Of a stretch of 64,000 nt of DNA, positions 51,819 through 61,962 are shown one piece after another. The DNA comes from Comamonadaceae bacterium. Its GTDB lineage: Bacteria > Pseudomonadota > Gammaproteobacteria > Burkholderiales > Burkholderiaceae_C. The notes below the pieces were generated by a model. The model worked only from the letters and a program-made list of their open reading frames with translations, was not told the DNA's origin and searched no databases. The stretch is taken from assembly GCA_027488735.1 (NCBI GenBank), contig JAIYBB010000012.1, positions 210,803-274,802 of the forward strand. The letters are read 5' to 3'. Within the stretch, counting starts at the first letter, position 1. Every line of letters starts with the position of its first letter. A program made the translations under genes and the position numbers.

Positions 51819-51872
51819 TTACTGTCTGGGCCCGAAGAAGCCTAGTAGCAGCAGGTTTGGCAGATTGATCAT
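51819..51872 (-). CDS. leuL: leu leader peptide (17 aa)
   Basis: The predicted peptide is MINLPNLLLLGFFGPRQ. It has five Leu codons in its first ten codons, four of them in a row (CTG CTG CTA CTA). The stop codon lies 19 bases before the leuA attenuator stem. Ribosome stalling at the Leu run would leave the downstream GGGCCC free to act as antiterminator. No similarity was needed for this call: codon content, position and hairpin agree. The upstream promoter is not clear. Confidence 0.75.
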   Translation of the reverse strand: MINLPNLLLLGFFGPRQ

Positions 51873-51918
51873 GTTTGGAATGTAGCATACAGAAAATAGT
51901 CCCCGCATAACGGATTTC

Positions 51919-52722
51919 TTAATGCAGCCCTTTCTCGTCCGGTTCATCCGTCGAGGTGCTGATGACACTGGTCGGTAAACCCTTGGCTCGCCGCCATGCA
52001 TAAACCACATAGCCACTGAACGCATAGGCAAAAAACAAAGCGAATAAAACGATGGGCGGATGGATATTGATGACCGCGATCACGAGTGCAATGGAAACAA
52101 TGACAGCGAAAGGCACGCTCTTGCGCATTTGAAAATCTTTGAAGCTGTAGAAAGGAACATTGCTCACCATGGTGAGGCCCGCATACAAACAAAATGCAAA
52201 ACAAACCCAAGCCATATCCGATTTGGAAATTTCCAGAACAGTCACAAGCCACACAAAACCCACCACAAAAGCCGCTGCAGCGGGTGAAGGCAGGCCTTGA
52301 AAAAATCTCTTGTCAACCACGGTGGTGTTGACATTGAATCGCGCCAAACGCAATGCAGCACATGCGCAGTAAACAAATGCAGCAAACCAACCCCAGCGAC
52401 CTAGATCATTTAATACCCAGACAAAAGTGATCAATGCTGGTGCGGCACCGAAAGAGACCATGTCAGCAAGCGAATCCATCTGCGCGCCGAATGCAGACTG
52501 TGTGTTCGTCATTCGTGCGACCCGGCCATCCAAACTGTCCAAAACCATGGAAGTGAACACGCCTATGGCTGCGGCTTCAAACTGGTTGTTGATGGCCATC
52601 ACGATGGCATAAAAGCCGCCGAACAATGCCGCCAGCGTGAATAAATTCGGCAACACATAAATGCCTTTTCGCAGGCGGCTCGGCGTTTCTTCGTTAAGTT
52701 CGCTGGGTTCTTGCTGGTTCAT
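51919..52722 (-). CDS. pssA: CDP-diacylglycerol-serine O-phosphatidyltransferase
   Basis: Makes phosphatidylserine from CDP-diacylglycerol and serine. 267 aa integral membrane protein of the CDP-alcohol phosphotransferase family. Signature D65-G-x2-A-R-x8-G79-x3-D83-x3-D87 is intact. About six to eight membrane segments. It starts 4 bases after the psd stop. Confidence 0.96.
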   Translation of the reverse strand: MNQQEPSELNEETPSRLRKGIYVLPNLFTLAALFGGFYAIVMAINNQFEAAAIGVFTSMVLDSLDGRVARMTNTQSAFGAQMDSLADMVSFGAAPALITFVWVLNDLGRWGWFAAFVYCACAALRLARFNVNTTVVDKRFFQGLPSPAAAAFVVGFVWLVTVLEISKSDMAWVCFAFCLYAGLTMVSNVPFYSFKDFQMRKSVPFAVIVSIALVIAVINIHPPIVLFALFFAYAFSGYVVYAWRRAKGLPTSVISTSTDEPDEKGLH

Positions 52723-52726
52723 GGGT

Positions 52727-53373
52727 TCACAGTGTAGCTAACACAGTGCTGGTAGCTGAAACCACATCGCCCGGAGCCACACAAGGCATAGCAGACAAGG
52801 GCAAATAGACATCCACACGTGAGCCGAAACGGATAAACCCATAACGCTGGCCTTTGTCTAACGCATCACCGGGGTGCACATAACAAAGAATACGTCTTGC
52901 AATCAATCCTGCGACTTGAACCAATGTGACGACTTGGTTTTGTCCATCCACATTGGTATCGATGATGACAGCGTTGCGCTCGTTTTCAGAGGAAGCTTTG
53001 TCTAAATCCGCATTGACAAACAAACCAGGAAAGTAATGAACGGCTCTGACGCGGCCAGTGACACTCGCTCGGTTACTGTGCACATTGAACACGTTCATGA
53101 ATACGCTAATGAGCAAGGCATCCCGGTCGGCATACGGGTCCCGCACTTTTTCAATTTTGACAATGCGTCCGTCTGCAGGGGAAAGCACAGCGTTAGCTTG
53201 TTGCGGAATTGCTCTTGGCGGGTCGCGAAAAAACTGGATGACAAACACCAAAATGACATAGGCCGGTAAGGCTGCTGTCCAGCCCCACAGCCATGTCACT
53301 ACCAAAGACAGCAATGCAGCCAGCCCAATAAAGGGCCAGCCTTCTCTTGCCAAAATGGGATGAGGGTAGTTCA

Positions 53374-53374
<1 letters not shown>
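52727..53374 (-). CDS. psd: Phosphatidylserine decarboxylase proenzyme
   Basis: Decarboxylates phosphatidylserine to phosphatidylethanolamine. 215 aa, the short form of the family. Two N-terminal hydrophobic segments (about 13-47). Self-cleavage is expected between G184 and S185 in [11 protein letters not shown], with S185 becoming the pyruvoyl group. The ATG overlaps the ilvC stop as TGATG. Confidence 0.96.
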
Positions 53375-54417
<1,043 letters not shown>

Positions 54418-54909
54418 TCAAACCCGCAACACGCGTTCACCGCGGCCAATGCCGCTGGCGCCGGTGCGCACTGTTTCCAAAATAGCGCTGCGCTCGATAG
54501 CTTCCAAAAAAGCGTCGTTCTTAGACACATCGCCAGTCAATTCAATGGTGTAACTTTTATCGGTCACATCGATGATGCGGCCTCTGAAAATATCCGCCAT
54601 GCGTTTCATTTCTTCGCGCTCTTTGCCCACCGCACGGACCTTGACCATCATCAGTTCGCGCTCGGTGTAGGCACCTTCGGTCAGGTCTACGACTTTGACC
54701 ACTTCGATCAATCGGTTCAAATGTTTGGTGATTTGCTCGATCACGTCGTCCGAGCCTGAAGTCTGCAAAGTCATGCGCGACAAACTGGGGTCTTCGGTAG
54801 GCGCGACGGTCAATGATTCGATGTTGTAGCCGCGCGCAGAGAACAAGCCCACGACCCGGGACAAAGCGCCAGGTTCGTTTTCCAACAATACTGCAATGAT
54901 GTGTTTCAT
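54418..54909 (-). CDS. ilvH: Acetolactate synthase small regulatory subunit
   Basis: 163 aa. N-terminal ACT domain (HIIAVLLENEPGALSRVVGLFSARGYNIESLTV) that binds valine for feedback inhibition, and the C-terminal ALS_ss_C domain that activates the large subunit. It follows the large-subunit gene with a 91-base gap that contains a perfect 8-bp hairpin. Confidence 0.97.
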   Translation of the reverse strand: MKHIIAVLLENEPGALSRVVGLFSARGYNIESLTVAPTEDPSLSRMTLQTSGSDDVIEQITKHLNRLIEVVKVVDLTEGAYTERELMMVKVRAVGKEREEMKRMADIFRGRIIDVTDKSYTIELTGDVSKNDAFLEAIERSAILETVRTGASGIGRGERVLRV

Positions 54910-54939
54910 GTGTATGGATTCCTCTTTTCGCCGCCCTCC

Positions 54940-54961
54940 CCGCCAAGCGGTAACTTGGCGG
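54940..54961. repeat. Perfect hairpin between ilvB and ilvH
   Basis: CCGCCAAG, 6-base loop, CTTGGCGG. No T-tract follows on the minus strand, so it is not a normal terminator. It may stabilise the upstream ilvB mRNA or tune the subunit ratio. Confidence 0.5.
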
Positions 54962-55000
54962 CTCGACGGACAATAGATTCGTCAAAAAGTTAAGTTTGGA

Positions 55001-56782
55001 TTAAAGGTCTTCGCTACCGAGAAGCATTTCTGTGATGCCCTTGCCAGCTTGCACCATGGGGAACACGTTTTCAGTTTGATCCGTACGGAAATCCATGAAC
55101 ACGGTTCTGTCTTTGAGCTTTCTGGCTTCGCGCAATGCAGGCTCGACGTCTTGTGGACGCTCGATCAGCATGCCGACGTGACCATAGGCCTCTGCAAGTT
55201 TGACGAAATCAGGCAATGCGTCCATGTAGCTGTGGCTGTAACGGCCTGAATATTCAATTTCTTGCCACTGACGCACCATACCCAAATAGCGGTTGTTCAA
55301 AGAGAGGATTTTGATCGGCGTGTTGTATTGAAGACAAGTGGATAGCTCTTGGATACACATTTGCACTGAGCCTTCACCGGTGACGCAATACACCTCGCTC
55401 TCAGGCTTAGCCAGTTTGATGCCCATGGCGTAGGGGATGCCCACGCCCATGGTGCCCAAACCGCCTGAGTTGATCCAACGACGCGGCTGGTCAAAACGGT
55501 AATACTGTGCTGCCCACATTTGGTGTTGACCCACATCAGATGTGACGTACGCGTCTGCATCTTTGGTCATGTTCCACAATGTTTCGATCACATACTGAGG
55601 CTTGATGACTTCGGTGTTTTGACGGTCGTATTTCAGACAATCACGTGCGCGCCAGGCTTCTATGGTTTCCCACCATGCGGCCAGTGATTTGGCGTCAGGT
55701 TTGGTGGGTGTTTCGTTCAACATGCCGATCATTTCAGTCAACACGTCTTTGACATCGCCAACGATAGGAATGTCCACCTTGACGCGTTTGGAAATGCTGG
55801 AGGGATCAATGTCGATATGAATGATCTTGCGTTCATTCTGAGCAAAGTGCTTGGGGTTGCCAATGACGCGGTCATCGAAACGTGCGCCGACGGCCAACAG
55901 CACATCACAGTTTTGCATGGCGTTGTTGGCTTCCACCGTGCCGTGCATGCCCAGCATGCCTAAAAATTTGCGGTCACTGGCCGGGTAAGCGCCCAAGCCC
56001 ATCAACGTGTTGGTGCAAGGGAAACCCAGCATGTCGACCAAAGCACGCAACTCACCAGATGCTTCACTCATCAACACGCCACCGCCTGTGTAAATGAACG
56101 GGCGTTTAGCCGCCAACAACAGTTGCAATGCTTTGCGGATTTGACCTGAATGGCCTTTGCGAACCGGGTTGTAAGAACGCATCTCTACAGTTGCCGGGTA
56201 ACCTGAGTAACTGGTTTTCTTGAAAGACACGTCCTTGGGAATATCAACTACAACCGGACCAGGTCTTCCGCTGCGGGCAATATGAAATGCCTTTTTCAGG
56301 ATGTCCACCATGTCGCGCACATCTTTGACCAGGAAATTGTGTTTGACGATCGGCCGAGTGATGCCTACTGTGTCACATTCTTGGAAAGCATCCAAACCAA
56401 TGGCGTGCGTGGGAACTTGTCCGGTGATGATCACCATGGGAATACTGTCCATGTACGCGGTGGCTATGCCTGTGATGGCATTCGTCACACCGGGACCGGA
56501 CGTGACAAGTGCCACACCGACATCACCAGTTGCACGGGCGTAGCCATCGGCTGCATGCACTGCAGCTTGCTCATGGCGCACCAAAACGTGTTGAATGGTT
56601 TCTTGCTTGTACAGGGCGTCGTAAATATGAAGTACTGCGCCGCCGGGATAGCCCCAGACGTATTTGACATTTTCAGCTTGCAGGGCTTTGACCAGAATAT
56701 CTGATCCGTTGATTTCGATAGCTGTTGAATTTTTTTCAGCGGCAATAGCCGCAGACTGCAACTCTGCTTTAGAGATTTCCAT
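55001..56782 (-). CDS. ilvB: Acetolactate synthase large catalytic subunit
   Basis: ThDP-dependent enzyme that makes acetolactate and acetohydroxybutyrate. 593 aa. N-terminal [19 protein letters not shown] with the catalytic Glu in [22 protein letters not shown], and the ThDP/Mg motif [29 protein letters not shown] in the C-terminal domain. First gene of ilvB-ilvH-ilvC-psd-pssA-leuA. The 272-base region upstream is shared with the divergent sigma-factor gene; I found no branched-chain leader peptide in it. Confidence 0.97.
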   Translation of the reverse strand: MEISKAELQSAAIAAEKNSTAIEINGSDILVKALQAENVKYVWGYPGGAVLHIYDALYKQETIQHVLVRHEQAAVHAADGYARATGDVGVALVTSGPGVTNAITGIATAYMDSIPMVIITGQVPTHAIGLDAFQECDTVGITRPIVKHNFLVKDVRDMVDILKKAFHIARSGRPGPVVVDIPKDVSFKKTSYSGYPATVEMRSYNPVRKGHSGQIRKALQLLLAAKRPFIYTGGGVLMSEASGELRALVDMLGFPCTNTLMGLGAYPASDRKFLGMLGMHGTVEANNAMQNCDVLLAVGARFDDRVIGNPKHFAQNERKIIHIDIDPSSISKRVKVDIPIVGDVKDVLTEMIGMLNETPTKPDAKSLAAWWETIEAWRARDCLKYDRQNTEVIKPQYVIETLWNMTKDADAYVTSDVGQHQMWAAQYYRFDQPRRWINSGGLGTMGVGIPYAMGIKLAKPESEVYCVTGEGSVQMCIQELSTCLQYNTPIKILSLNNRYLGMVRQWQEIEYSGRYSHSYMDALPDFVKLAEAYGHVGMLIERPQDVEPALREARKLKDRTVFMDFRTDQTENVFPMVQAGKGITEMLLGSEDL

Positions 56783-57054
56783 GGTGTAAAACCTTTGTGA
56801 ATTTCGTAGACGAAAAACCCAGGGTGCCTTTTTGCTACTTCTTTTGAAAGCGCATCAAGACTTTGGATACCAAGCCATAAGCGTTTAACACCAAGCTCGG
56901 ATCTTTTTCTTGGGAACAGCTTTCAATTATGACATTATTTTTTCATGTTTCCGCTGGCTTTCGGGCAACCTTCGGGCGATGACATAATCGAAAAGCAGTC
57001 AGGCAAATTATTTTCACGCAATGTCATTGCGCAAACACTTCAACACGTACCCTC

Positions 57055-57621
57055 TTGGCCTCCGATAAAGAACTTTCTGACTTTCTTGCCAGCGTTGAAA
57101 AGCGTGCTTACAAGCGGTCTCTCTACCATGTCAGAAATGAAGAGGCGGCGCTGGACATTGTTCAAGACAGCATGATGAAGTTGGTAGAGCATTACGCCGC
57201 AAAGCCAGCCCAAGAATTGCCAATGCTTTTCCAACGTATTTTGTCCAACACCACGCTCGACTGGTTTCGCAGACAAAAAACCAAGAACGCCTTGTTCAGC
57301 AATTACAACGATTTCGGGCATGAAGGGGAATCAGAAAGTACCGATTTTTTAGAGATCTTAGGCTCGGATGGAGTCAATCCTGTCACTGAAAGTGCCCAAG
57401 ACCTGTTTTCCCGCACAGAAACAGTTCGAGAAATAGAATCCGCCATACAAGATTTGCCCGGGCGTCAACGAGAAGCCTTTCTTCTGCGTTATTGGGAAGA
57501 ACTGGATGTGGCAGAAACTGCCGCTGCCATGGGATGCTCAGAAGGCAGTGTTAAAACACATTGCTCGCGAGCCATTCAGGCTTTAAACAAAGCTTTGATT
57601 GCCAAAGGATTTAAACCATGA
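57055..57621 (+). CDS. ECF-type RNA polymerase sigma factor
   Basis: 188 aa group 4 sigma-70 factor. Region 2 (about 8-75: RNEEAALDIVQDSMMKLVEHY...TLDWFRRQ) and region 4 (about 127-180: DLPGRQREAFLLRYWEELDVAETAAAMGCSEGSVKTHCSRAIQAL). TTG start with no good ribosome-binding site. It overlaps the DUF3619 gene by 4 bases (ATGA). It heads a four-gene cluster whose next members are a one-helix membrane protein and a secreted protein, the layout of a sigma/anti-sigma envelope-sensing operon. Confidence 0.93.
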   Translation: MASDKELSDFLASVEKRAYKRSLYHVRNEEAALDIVQDSMMKLVEHYAAKPAQELPMLFQRILSNTTLDWFRRQKTKNALFSNYNDFGHEGESESTDFLEILGSDGVNPVTESAQDLFSRTETVREIESAIQDLPGRQREAFLLRYWEELDVAETAAAMGCSEGSVKTHCSRAIQALNKALIAKGFKP

Positions 57622-58058
57622 ACTCAAAAAGCCGTCATTTCAGCCAGGATCAGCTATTGGGCAAGCGCATTGCTTCATTCCTCGATCAAGGCAATCAACA
57701 ACTTTCCTACGAAATCACAGAAAGATTGCGAGCCTCTCGTACGCGTGCCATTGCCTCTCGCAGATCCACTCAGTTTGAATTGAAACATGCTGACGATGCG
57801 CAAATCCAGCCAAACGGATCCCTCCGAATGCTCTTCCCTTCCAAGGCGCGCGACATTTACAGCTTGATCGTTTCCTTCATTCCCCTCATATGCCTTGCTG
57901 CCGGCTTGATGCTGCTTTATGAATTCCACAACGACCAAACCGCGTTGGAATTGGCAGAAATTGACTCTGCGCTTTTGGCTGATGATCTCCCGCCACAAGC
58001 CTATACAGACCCCGCCTTCGTAGATTTCTTGAAGAATAAAACCCTTCAAAAAGACTAA
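57618..58058 (+). CDS. DUF3619 single-pass membrane protein (candidate anti-sigma factor)
   Basis: 146 aa. Basic cytoplasmic N-terminal part (about 1-78), one transmembrane helix (about 80-102, YSLIVSFIPLICLAAGLMLL), and a short acidic C-terminal part that would face the periplasm. It fits DUF3619, a family found beside sigma factors in Burkholderiales. There is no zinc-binding anti-sigma motif. The anti-sigma role is inferred from topology and from the coupling to the sigma gene (4-base overlap) and the DUF3106 gene (1-base overlap). Confidence 0.85.
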   Translation: MNSKSRHFSQDQLLGKRIASFLDQGNQQLSYEITERLRASRTRAIASRRSTQFELKHADDAQIQPNGSLRMLFPSKARDIYSLIVSFIPLICLAAGLMLLYEFHNDQTALELAEIDSALLADDLPPQAYTDPAFVDFLKNKTLQKD

Positions 58059-58729
58059 TGCCCGCAAAGTTTCCTGCCCATTTCGCCAAATACGCGCTGC
58101 TTGCACCCTTCAGCGGTTTGCTGTGCGTCAGTTTGGCCATTGCGCAGCCAAGCCCAGCCCCAACGAAACCTGTACTTGGTGCCAATATTTCAGCCAAGAC
58201 TGGCAACAGCTCTTATGAGGCAGGTCCTAAATGGGCTGAGCTGAGCCCTGATCAACAATTCATTCTTCAGCCCTTACAAAACTTATGGCCCACACTTGAA
58301 GAAAACCGCAAGCGCAAATGGCTGGCAATTGCAAAAAATTTCCCTTCCATGTCACCTCAGGCACAAGCCACTGCACAAGAACGCATGCGCCATTGGGCTG
58401 CATTGACTCCGGCGCAGCGTTATCAGGCAAGGCTGCACTTTGCACAAGCCCAGCAGTTAAGTACCGATGAAAAATTGGCCAAATGGGAAGCCTACCAATC
58501 CTTGAATGATGAGGAAAAAAACAAGCTTTCTCAAGGCAAACCCGCTTGGTCCAAAGGCGCCGCCAGGGTTGCCCGACCTGTCGCGCCGGAAAAACTCACT
58601 GCCACCCCCTTGACCAAAAAAGAAGGGCAAGAAAAACCTCCGCGCATCGAAACCGCGCAAGCACAGGTTGATCCTTTGACACTGCTGCCTATCAAAAAAC
58701 GTCCCCCTCAGCTAAACCATGACAACTGA
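58058..58729 (+). CDS. DUF3106 secreted protein
   Basis: 223 aa. Signal peptide of about 29 residues ending in AIA. The DUF3106 core (about 58-160) has two copies of a motif close to LTxxQ (LSPDQ at 62-66, LTPAQ at 116-120) set in charged amphipathic helices, as in the CpxP/Spy periplasmic chaperones. The C-terminus is basic and Pro-rich. By context it may act as a periplasmic sensor or chaperone for the sigma cassette; this is inference. Confidence 0.85.
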   Translation: MPAKFPAHFAKYALLAPFSGLLCVSLAIAQPSPAPTKPVLGANISAKTGNSSYEAGPKWAELSPDQQFILQPLQNLWPTLEENRKRKWLAIAKNFPSMSPQAQATAQERMRHWAALTPAQRYQARLHFAQAQQLSTDEKLAKWEAYQSLNDEEKNKLSQGKPAWSKGAARVARPVAPEKLTATPLTKKEGQEKPPRIETAQAQVDPLTLLPIKKRPPQLNHDN

Positions 58730-59252
58730 AGAAAGCGGTAGCGCGACGTCAACAAGTCCCATACCTACCCCGTCTTTGGCAAGACGCATGAGTTGCTGGG
58801 TGTATGAGGGCATGTTGTTGTTTGCGGTGGTTTTTATCGCAAGTTATTTATTCAGTAGCTTGACCCAAACCAGGCACGGCTTACAAAACCGCTTAGGTCA
58901 ACAAATTTTCATTTTTATAGTGCTGGGGGTTTACTTCAGTTGGTTCTGGCACAAAGGCCAAACCTTGGCCATGAAGACTTGGCATATTCGCGCACTTGAT
59001 GTGAATGCTCAACCTTTGACGCAGCGCCGCGCTTGGGCAAGGTACGTGTTGAGTTGGGTGTGGTTTGTGCCACCGTTGGTCATTGCGCAATTGATGCAGG
59101 CCCCCTTGATGATCGGATTGCTGTTTTGCCCATTCTGGATTGTTTTTTGGGCCTGCTTGACTTATTTCCGAGCAGACCGTCAGTTTTTGCACGATTATTT
59201 GGCCGGCACCCGTTTGGTAGATGTTCGTCCGGACAAAAAACCCGCCACTTAA
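58719..59252 (+). CDS. RDD-family membrane protein
   Basis: 177 aa with about four hydrophobic segments (about 28-48, 62-78, 107-125, 128-148). RDD-type features include an Arg near the first helix (LARRMSCWVYEGML) and the final FLHDYLAGTRLVD. Function of the family is mostly unknown. It overlaps the DUF3106 gene by 11 bases, so it is almost certainly part of the same operon. Confidence 0.85.
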   Translation: MTTEESGSATSTSPIPTPSLARRMSCWVYEGMLLFAVVFIASYLFSSLTQTRHGLQNRLGQQIFIFIVLGVYFSWFWHKGQTLAMKTWHIRALDVNAQPLTQRRAWARYVLSWVWFVPPLVIAQLMQAPLMIGLLFCPFWIVFWACLTYFRADRQFLHDYLAGTRLVDVRPDKKPAT

Positions 59253-59283
59253 ACTTGTCATCAATACCTGTCATGATTCGCAC

Positions 59284-59868
59284 ATGAGTTCTGCTTTTTC
59301 TCTTTGCGTTTATTGCGGGTCACGTCCCGGAACATTGCCTGCCTACACACAAGCTGCCACCGAGGTCGGCCAATGGATTGGCAAACACCATGGCCAGTTG
59401 GTTTATGGAGGCGGCAGTCAGGGCTTGATGGGAACGGTTGCCAATTCAGCCAAGTCTTCGGGCGCAAAAGTCGTAGGTGTCATTCCGCACGCATTGGCTG
59501 CCAAAGAAACTGCCAATGAAGCTTGCGACGAATTGCACAGGGTCGACAACATGCATCAGCGTAAATTCATGATGGCCGAACGCTCGGATGCATTTTTGGC
59601 CTTGCCCGGCGGCATTGGCACCTTTGAAGAATTATTTGAGGTGTGGACTTGGCGACAACTGGAATTTCACAACAAGCCCATCGGATTGCTGAACGTGAAC
59701 GGTTATTACGACGGCCTGATTCACTTCATGCACAACACAGTTGCCAACGGTTTTGTGTCTGATTGGCAAATGGACTTTGTTTTTATATCCGACAACTTGA
59801 ATGAATTGCTGCCGCGGTTGGTTGAGGCAGCAGGACTGTCGCTCAGTCCAGGCTTAAAGGGTATTTGA
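59284..59868 (+). CDS. LOG-family protein (TIGR00730)
   Basis: 194 aa. Rossmann-like lysine-decarboxylase-like fold with the diagnostic PGGIGTFEE (108-116) and YGGGSQGLMG. Family members are cytokinin-type nucleotide 5'-monophosphate phosphoribohydrolases or act on other nucleoside monophosphates. The start is the ATG for MSSAFSLCVYCGSRPG; a longer frame would overlap the RDD gene. It follows the sigma cassette by 31 bases and may be read through. Confidence 0.9.
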   Translation: MSSAFSLCVYCGSRPGTLPAYTQAATEVGQWIGKHHGQLVYGGGSQGLMGTVANSAKSSGAKVVGVIPHALAAKETANEACDELHRVDNMHQRKFMMAERSDAFLALPGGIGTFEELFEVWTWRQLEFHNKPIGLLNVNGYYDGLIHFMHNTVANGFVSDWQMDFVFISDNLNELLPRLVEAAGLSLSPGLKGI

Positions 59869-59925
59869 TTTACTGCAATTGAAGTCCCGCATACGCCATT
59901 CAGTAAAGGCTGATTGCCGTAAACA

Positions 59926-60297
<372 letters not shown>

Positions 60298-61962
60298 TCA
60301 GGCACGAAAAAGACTGGTAATAGGATAACGCCAATCCTTGCCAAAGCCTCGGTGAGTGATGCGCACCCCTATTGGCGCTTGTCGACGTTTGTATTCGTTG
60401 ATTCGAATGAGGCGTATGACTTGGTCAACATCAGACTTGTCAAAGCCCGCCGCTTCAATCTCTTGCTGACTTTGGTCTTGCTCTATGTAACGCTCCAAAA
60501 TCGCATCCAAGATGTCATAGGGCGGCAAGCTGTCCTGGTCGGTCTGGTCTTCACGCAACTCTGCGCTGGGAGGCCTGGTGATGATGCGTTCAGGGATCGG
60601 TGCGTCACAGGTGTGAAATGGATTGTTTGCATTGCGCCAGTTGGCCAGTTGGTAGACCCATGTTTTTGTCACATCCTTGATCACGGCGAATCCCCCCGCC
60701 ATGTCGCCGTACAAGGTGCAATAACCGGTAGCCATTTCGCTTTTGTTGCCCGTGGTCAAGACGATAGCGCCGTGTTTGTTGGACATCGCCATGAGCAAAG
60801 TGCCACGAATCCTAGCCTGTATATTTTCTTCGGTGGTGTCGACCGGTTTGCCTTGGAAATCAGTGGCCAGCGTTTGCAAAAAAGCTTGGAACATGGGGAC
60901 GATAGAAAGTTCTTCATAGCTCACTTTCATGCGTTGCGCCATGTCGCGGGCGTCTGTCACCGAAATACCTGCGGTATAGGGCGAGGGCATCATGACTGCC
61001 TTGACGCGGTCTGCCCCGAGTGCGTCCACGGCAATGGCCATCACGAGCGCCGAATCGATGCCACCTGACAACCCCAATAGGACTGAATGAAAGCGGTTCT
61101 TGCCAATGTAGTCACGCACACCGAGCACCAGCGCCTGCCACACATCAGACAACTCGTTGTCAAAGGAAACTGTGTCTGCAGCCAGTTGCAAGCTGCTTGG
61201 CAATGGCTCGCATTTGACATCGAAGGCTTCTTCTACAAACCCTGCTGCTCTGCCAGCGACCTGACCATTGGCCTGCAATGCAAATGATCGTCCTTCAAAC
61301 ACCACTTCGTCTTGTGCGCCCACCAAATGGGCATACACCAATGGCAAGCCAGTGGCCTGGACACGCTGTCGCATGGCCTGTTCACGCTCTTGACTTTTGC
61401 CTTTATGAAACGGTGACGCATTCATCACAACCAGCAACTGCGCGCCATGGTCCTTGGCGTCCTGAGCGGGTTGCTCAAACCAAGCGTCCTCGCAAATCAG
61501 CAAACCCACTTGAACGCCTTCTACGCTGAAAATGGCACTGCGTTCACCTGGAACAAAATACCTGCGCTCGTCAAACACTTGGTAATTGGGCAACTCGCGT
61601 TTGGCATAACTCGTCACCAAACGGCCTTCACAAAACACAGAAGCCATGTTGTAACGCTGGGGCACCGAAACCGAACGGGTGCGTTTATCGTCGCCACTGG
61701 GATGGCCCACCACCACATACATGCCCTTCAAGGCCGCCAGTTCGTGCTGCACCTGCGACACCGCTTGCTGGCATGCTTGAATGAACGAGGGGCGTAAAAA
61801 CAAATCTTCAGCGGCATAACCACAAATAGCCAACTCGGGGGTTACCAAAAGCCGCACACCGCGTGAATACGCTTGTCGTGCGGCTTCGATGATTTTGCGG
61901 GCATTGCCAGCCATGTCACCGACGGTGAAATTAAGCTGGGCTACACTGAGTTGAAGCGTCAT
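60298..61962 (-). CDS. nadE: Glutamine-dependent NAD+ synthetase
   Basis: 554 aa from the ATG for MTLQLSVAQLNFTVGD. N-terminal nitrilase-type glutaminase with the E43-K121-C157 triad (TPELAICGY, YAKRELPNYQ, LICEDAWF) and C-terminal synthetase with the PP-loop LSGGIDSALV. Its start overlaps that of the divergent acyltransferase gene by two bases (ATG at 61962 on minus, 61961 on plus). Confidence 0.96.
   Translation of the reverse strand: MTLQLSVAQLNFTVGDMAGNARKIIEAARQAYSRGVRLLVTPELAICGYAAEDLFLRPSFIQACQQAVSQVQHELAALKGMYVVVGHPSGDDKRTRSVSVPQRYNMASVFCEGRLVTSYAKRELPNYQVFDERRYFVPGERSAIFSVEGVQVGLLICEDAWFEQPAQDAKDHGAQLLVVMNASPFHKGKSQEREQAMRQRVQATGLPLVYAHLVGAQDEVVFEGRSFALQANGQVAGRAAGFVEEAFDVKCEPLPSSLQLAADTVSFDNELSDVWQALVLGVRDYIGKNRFHSVLLGLSGGIDSALVMAIAVDALGADRVKAVMMPSPYTAGISVTDARDMAQRMKVSYEELSIVPMFQAFLQTLATDFQGKPVDTTEENIQARIRGTLLMAMSNKHGAIVLTTGNKSEMATGYCTLYGDMAGGFAVIKDVTKTWVYQLANWRNANNPFHTCDAPIPERIITRPPSAELREDQTDQDSLPPYDILDAILERYIEQDQSQQEIEAAGFDKSDVDQVIRLIRINEYKRRQAPIGVRITHRGFGKDWRYPITSLFRA

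Noticed and set aside
56783..57054. Possible ilvB leader peptide or attenuator
   Set aside because: Short frames exist (for example MAWYPKS) but none is rich in Ile, Val or Leu and there is no terminator with a T-tract.
59284..59868. Lysine decarboxylase
   Set aside because: The PGGxGTxxE motif marks the LOG phosphoribohydrolase family; the old lysine-decarboxylase name is not supported.
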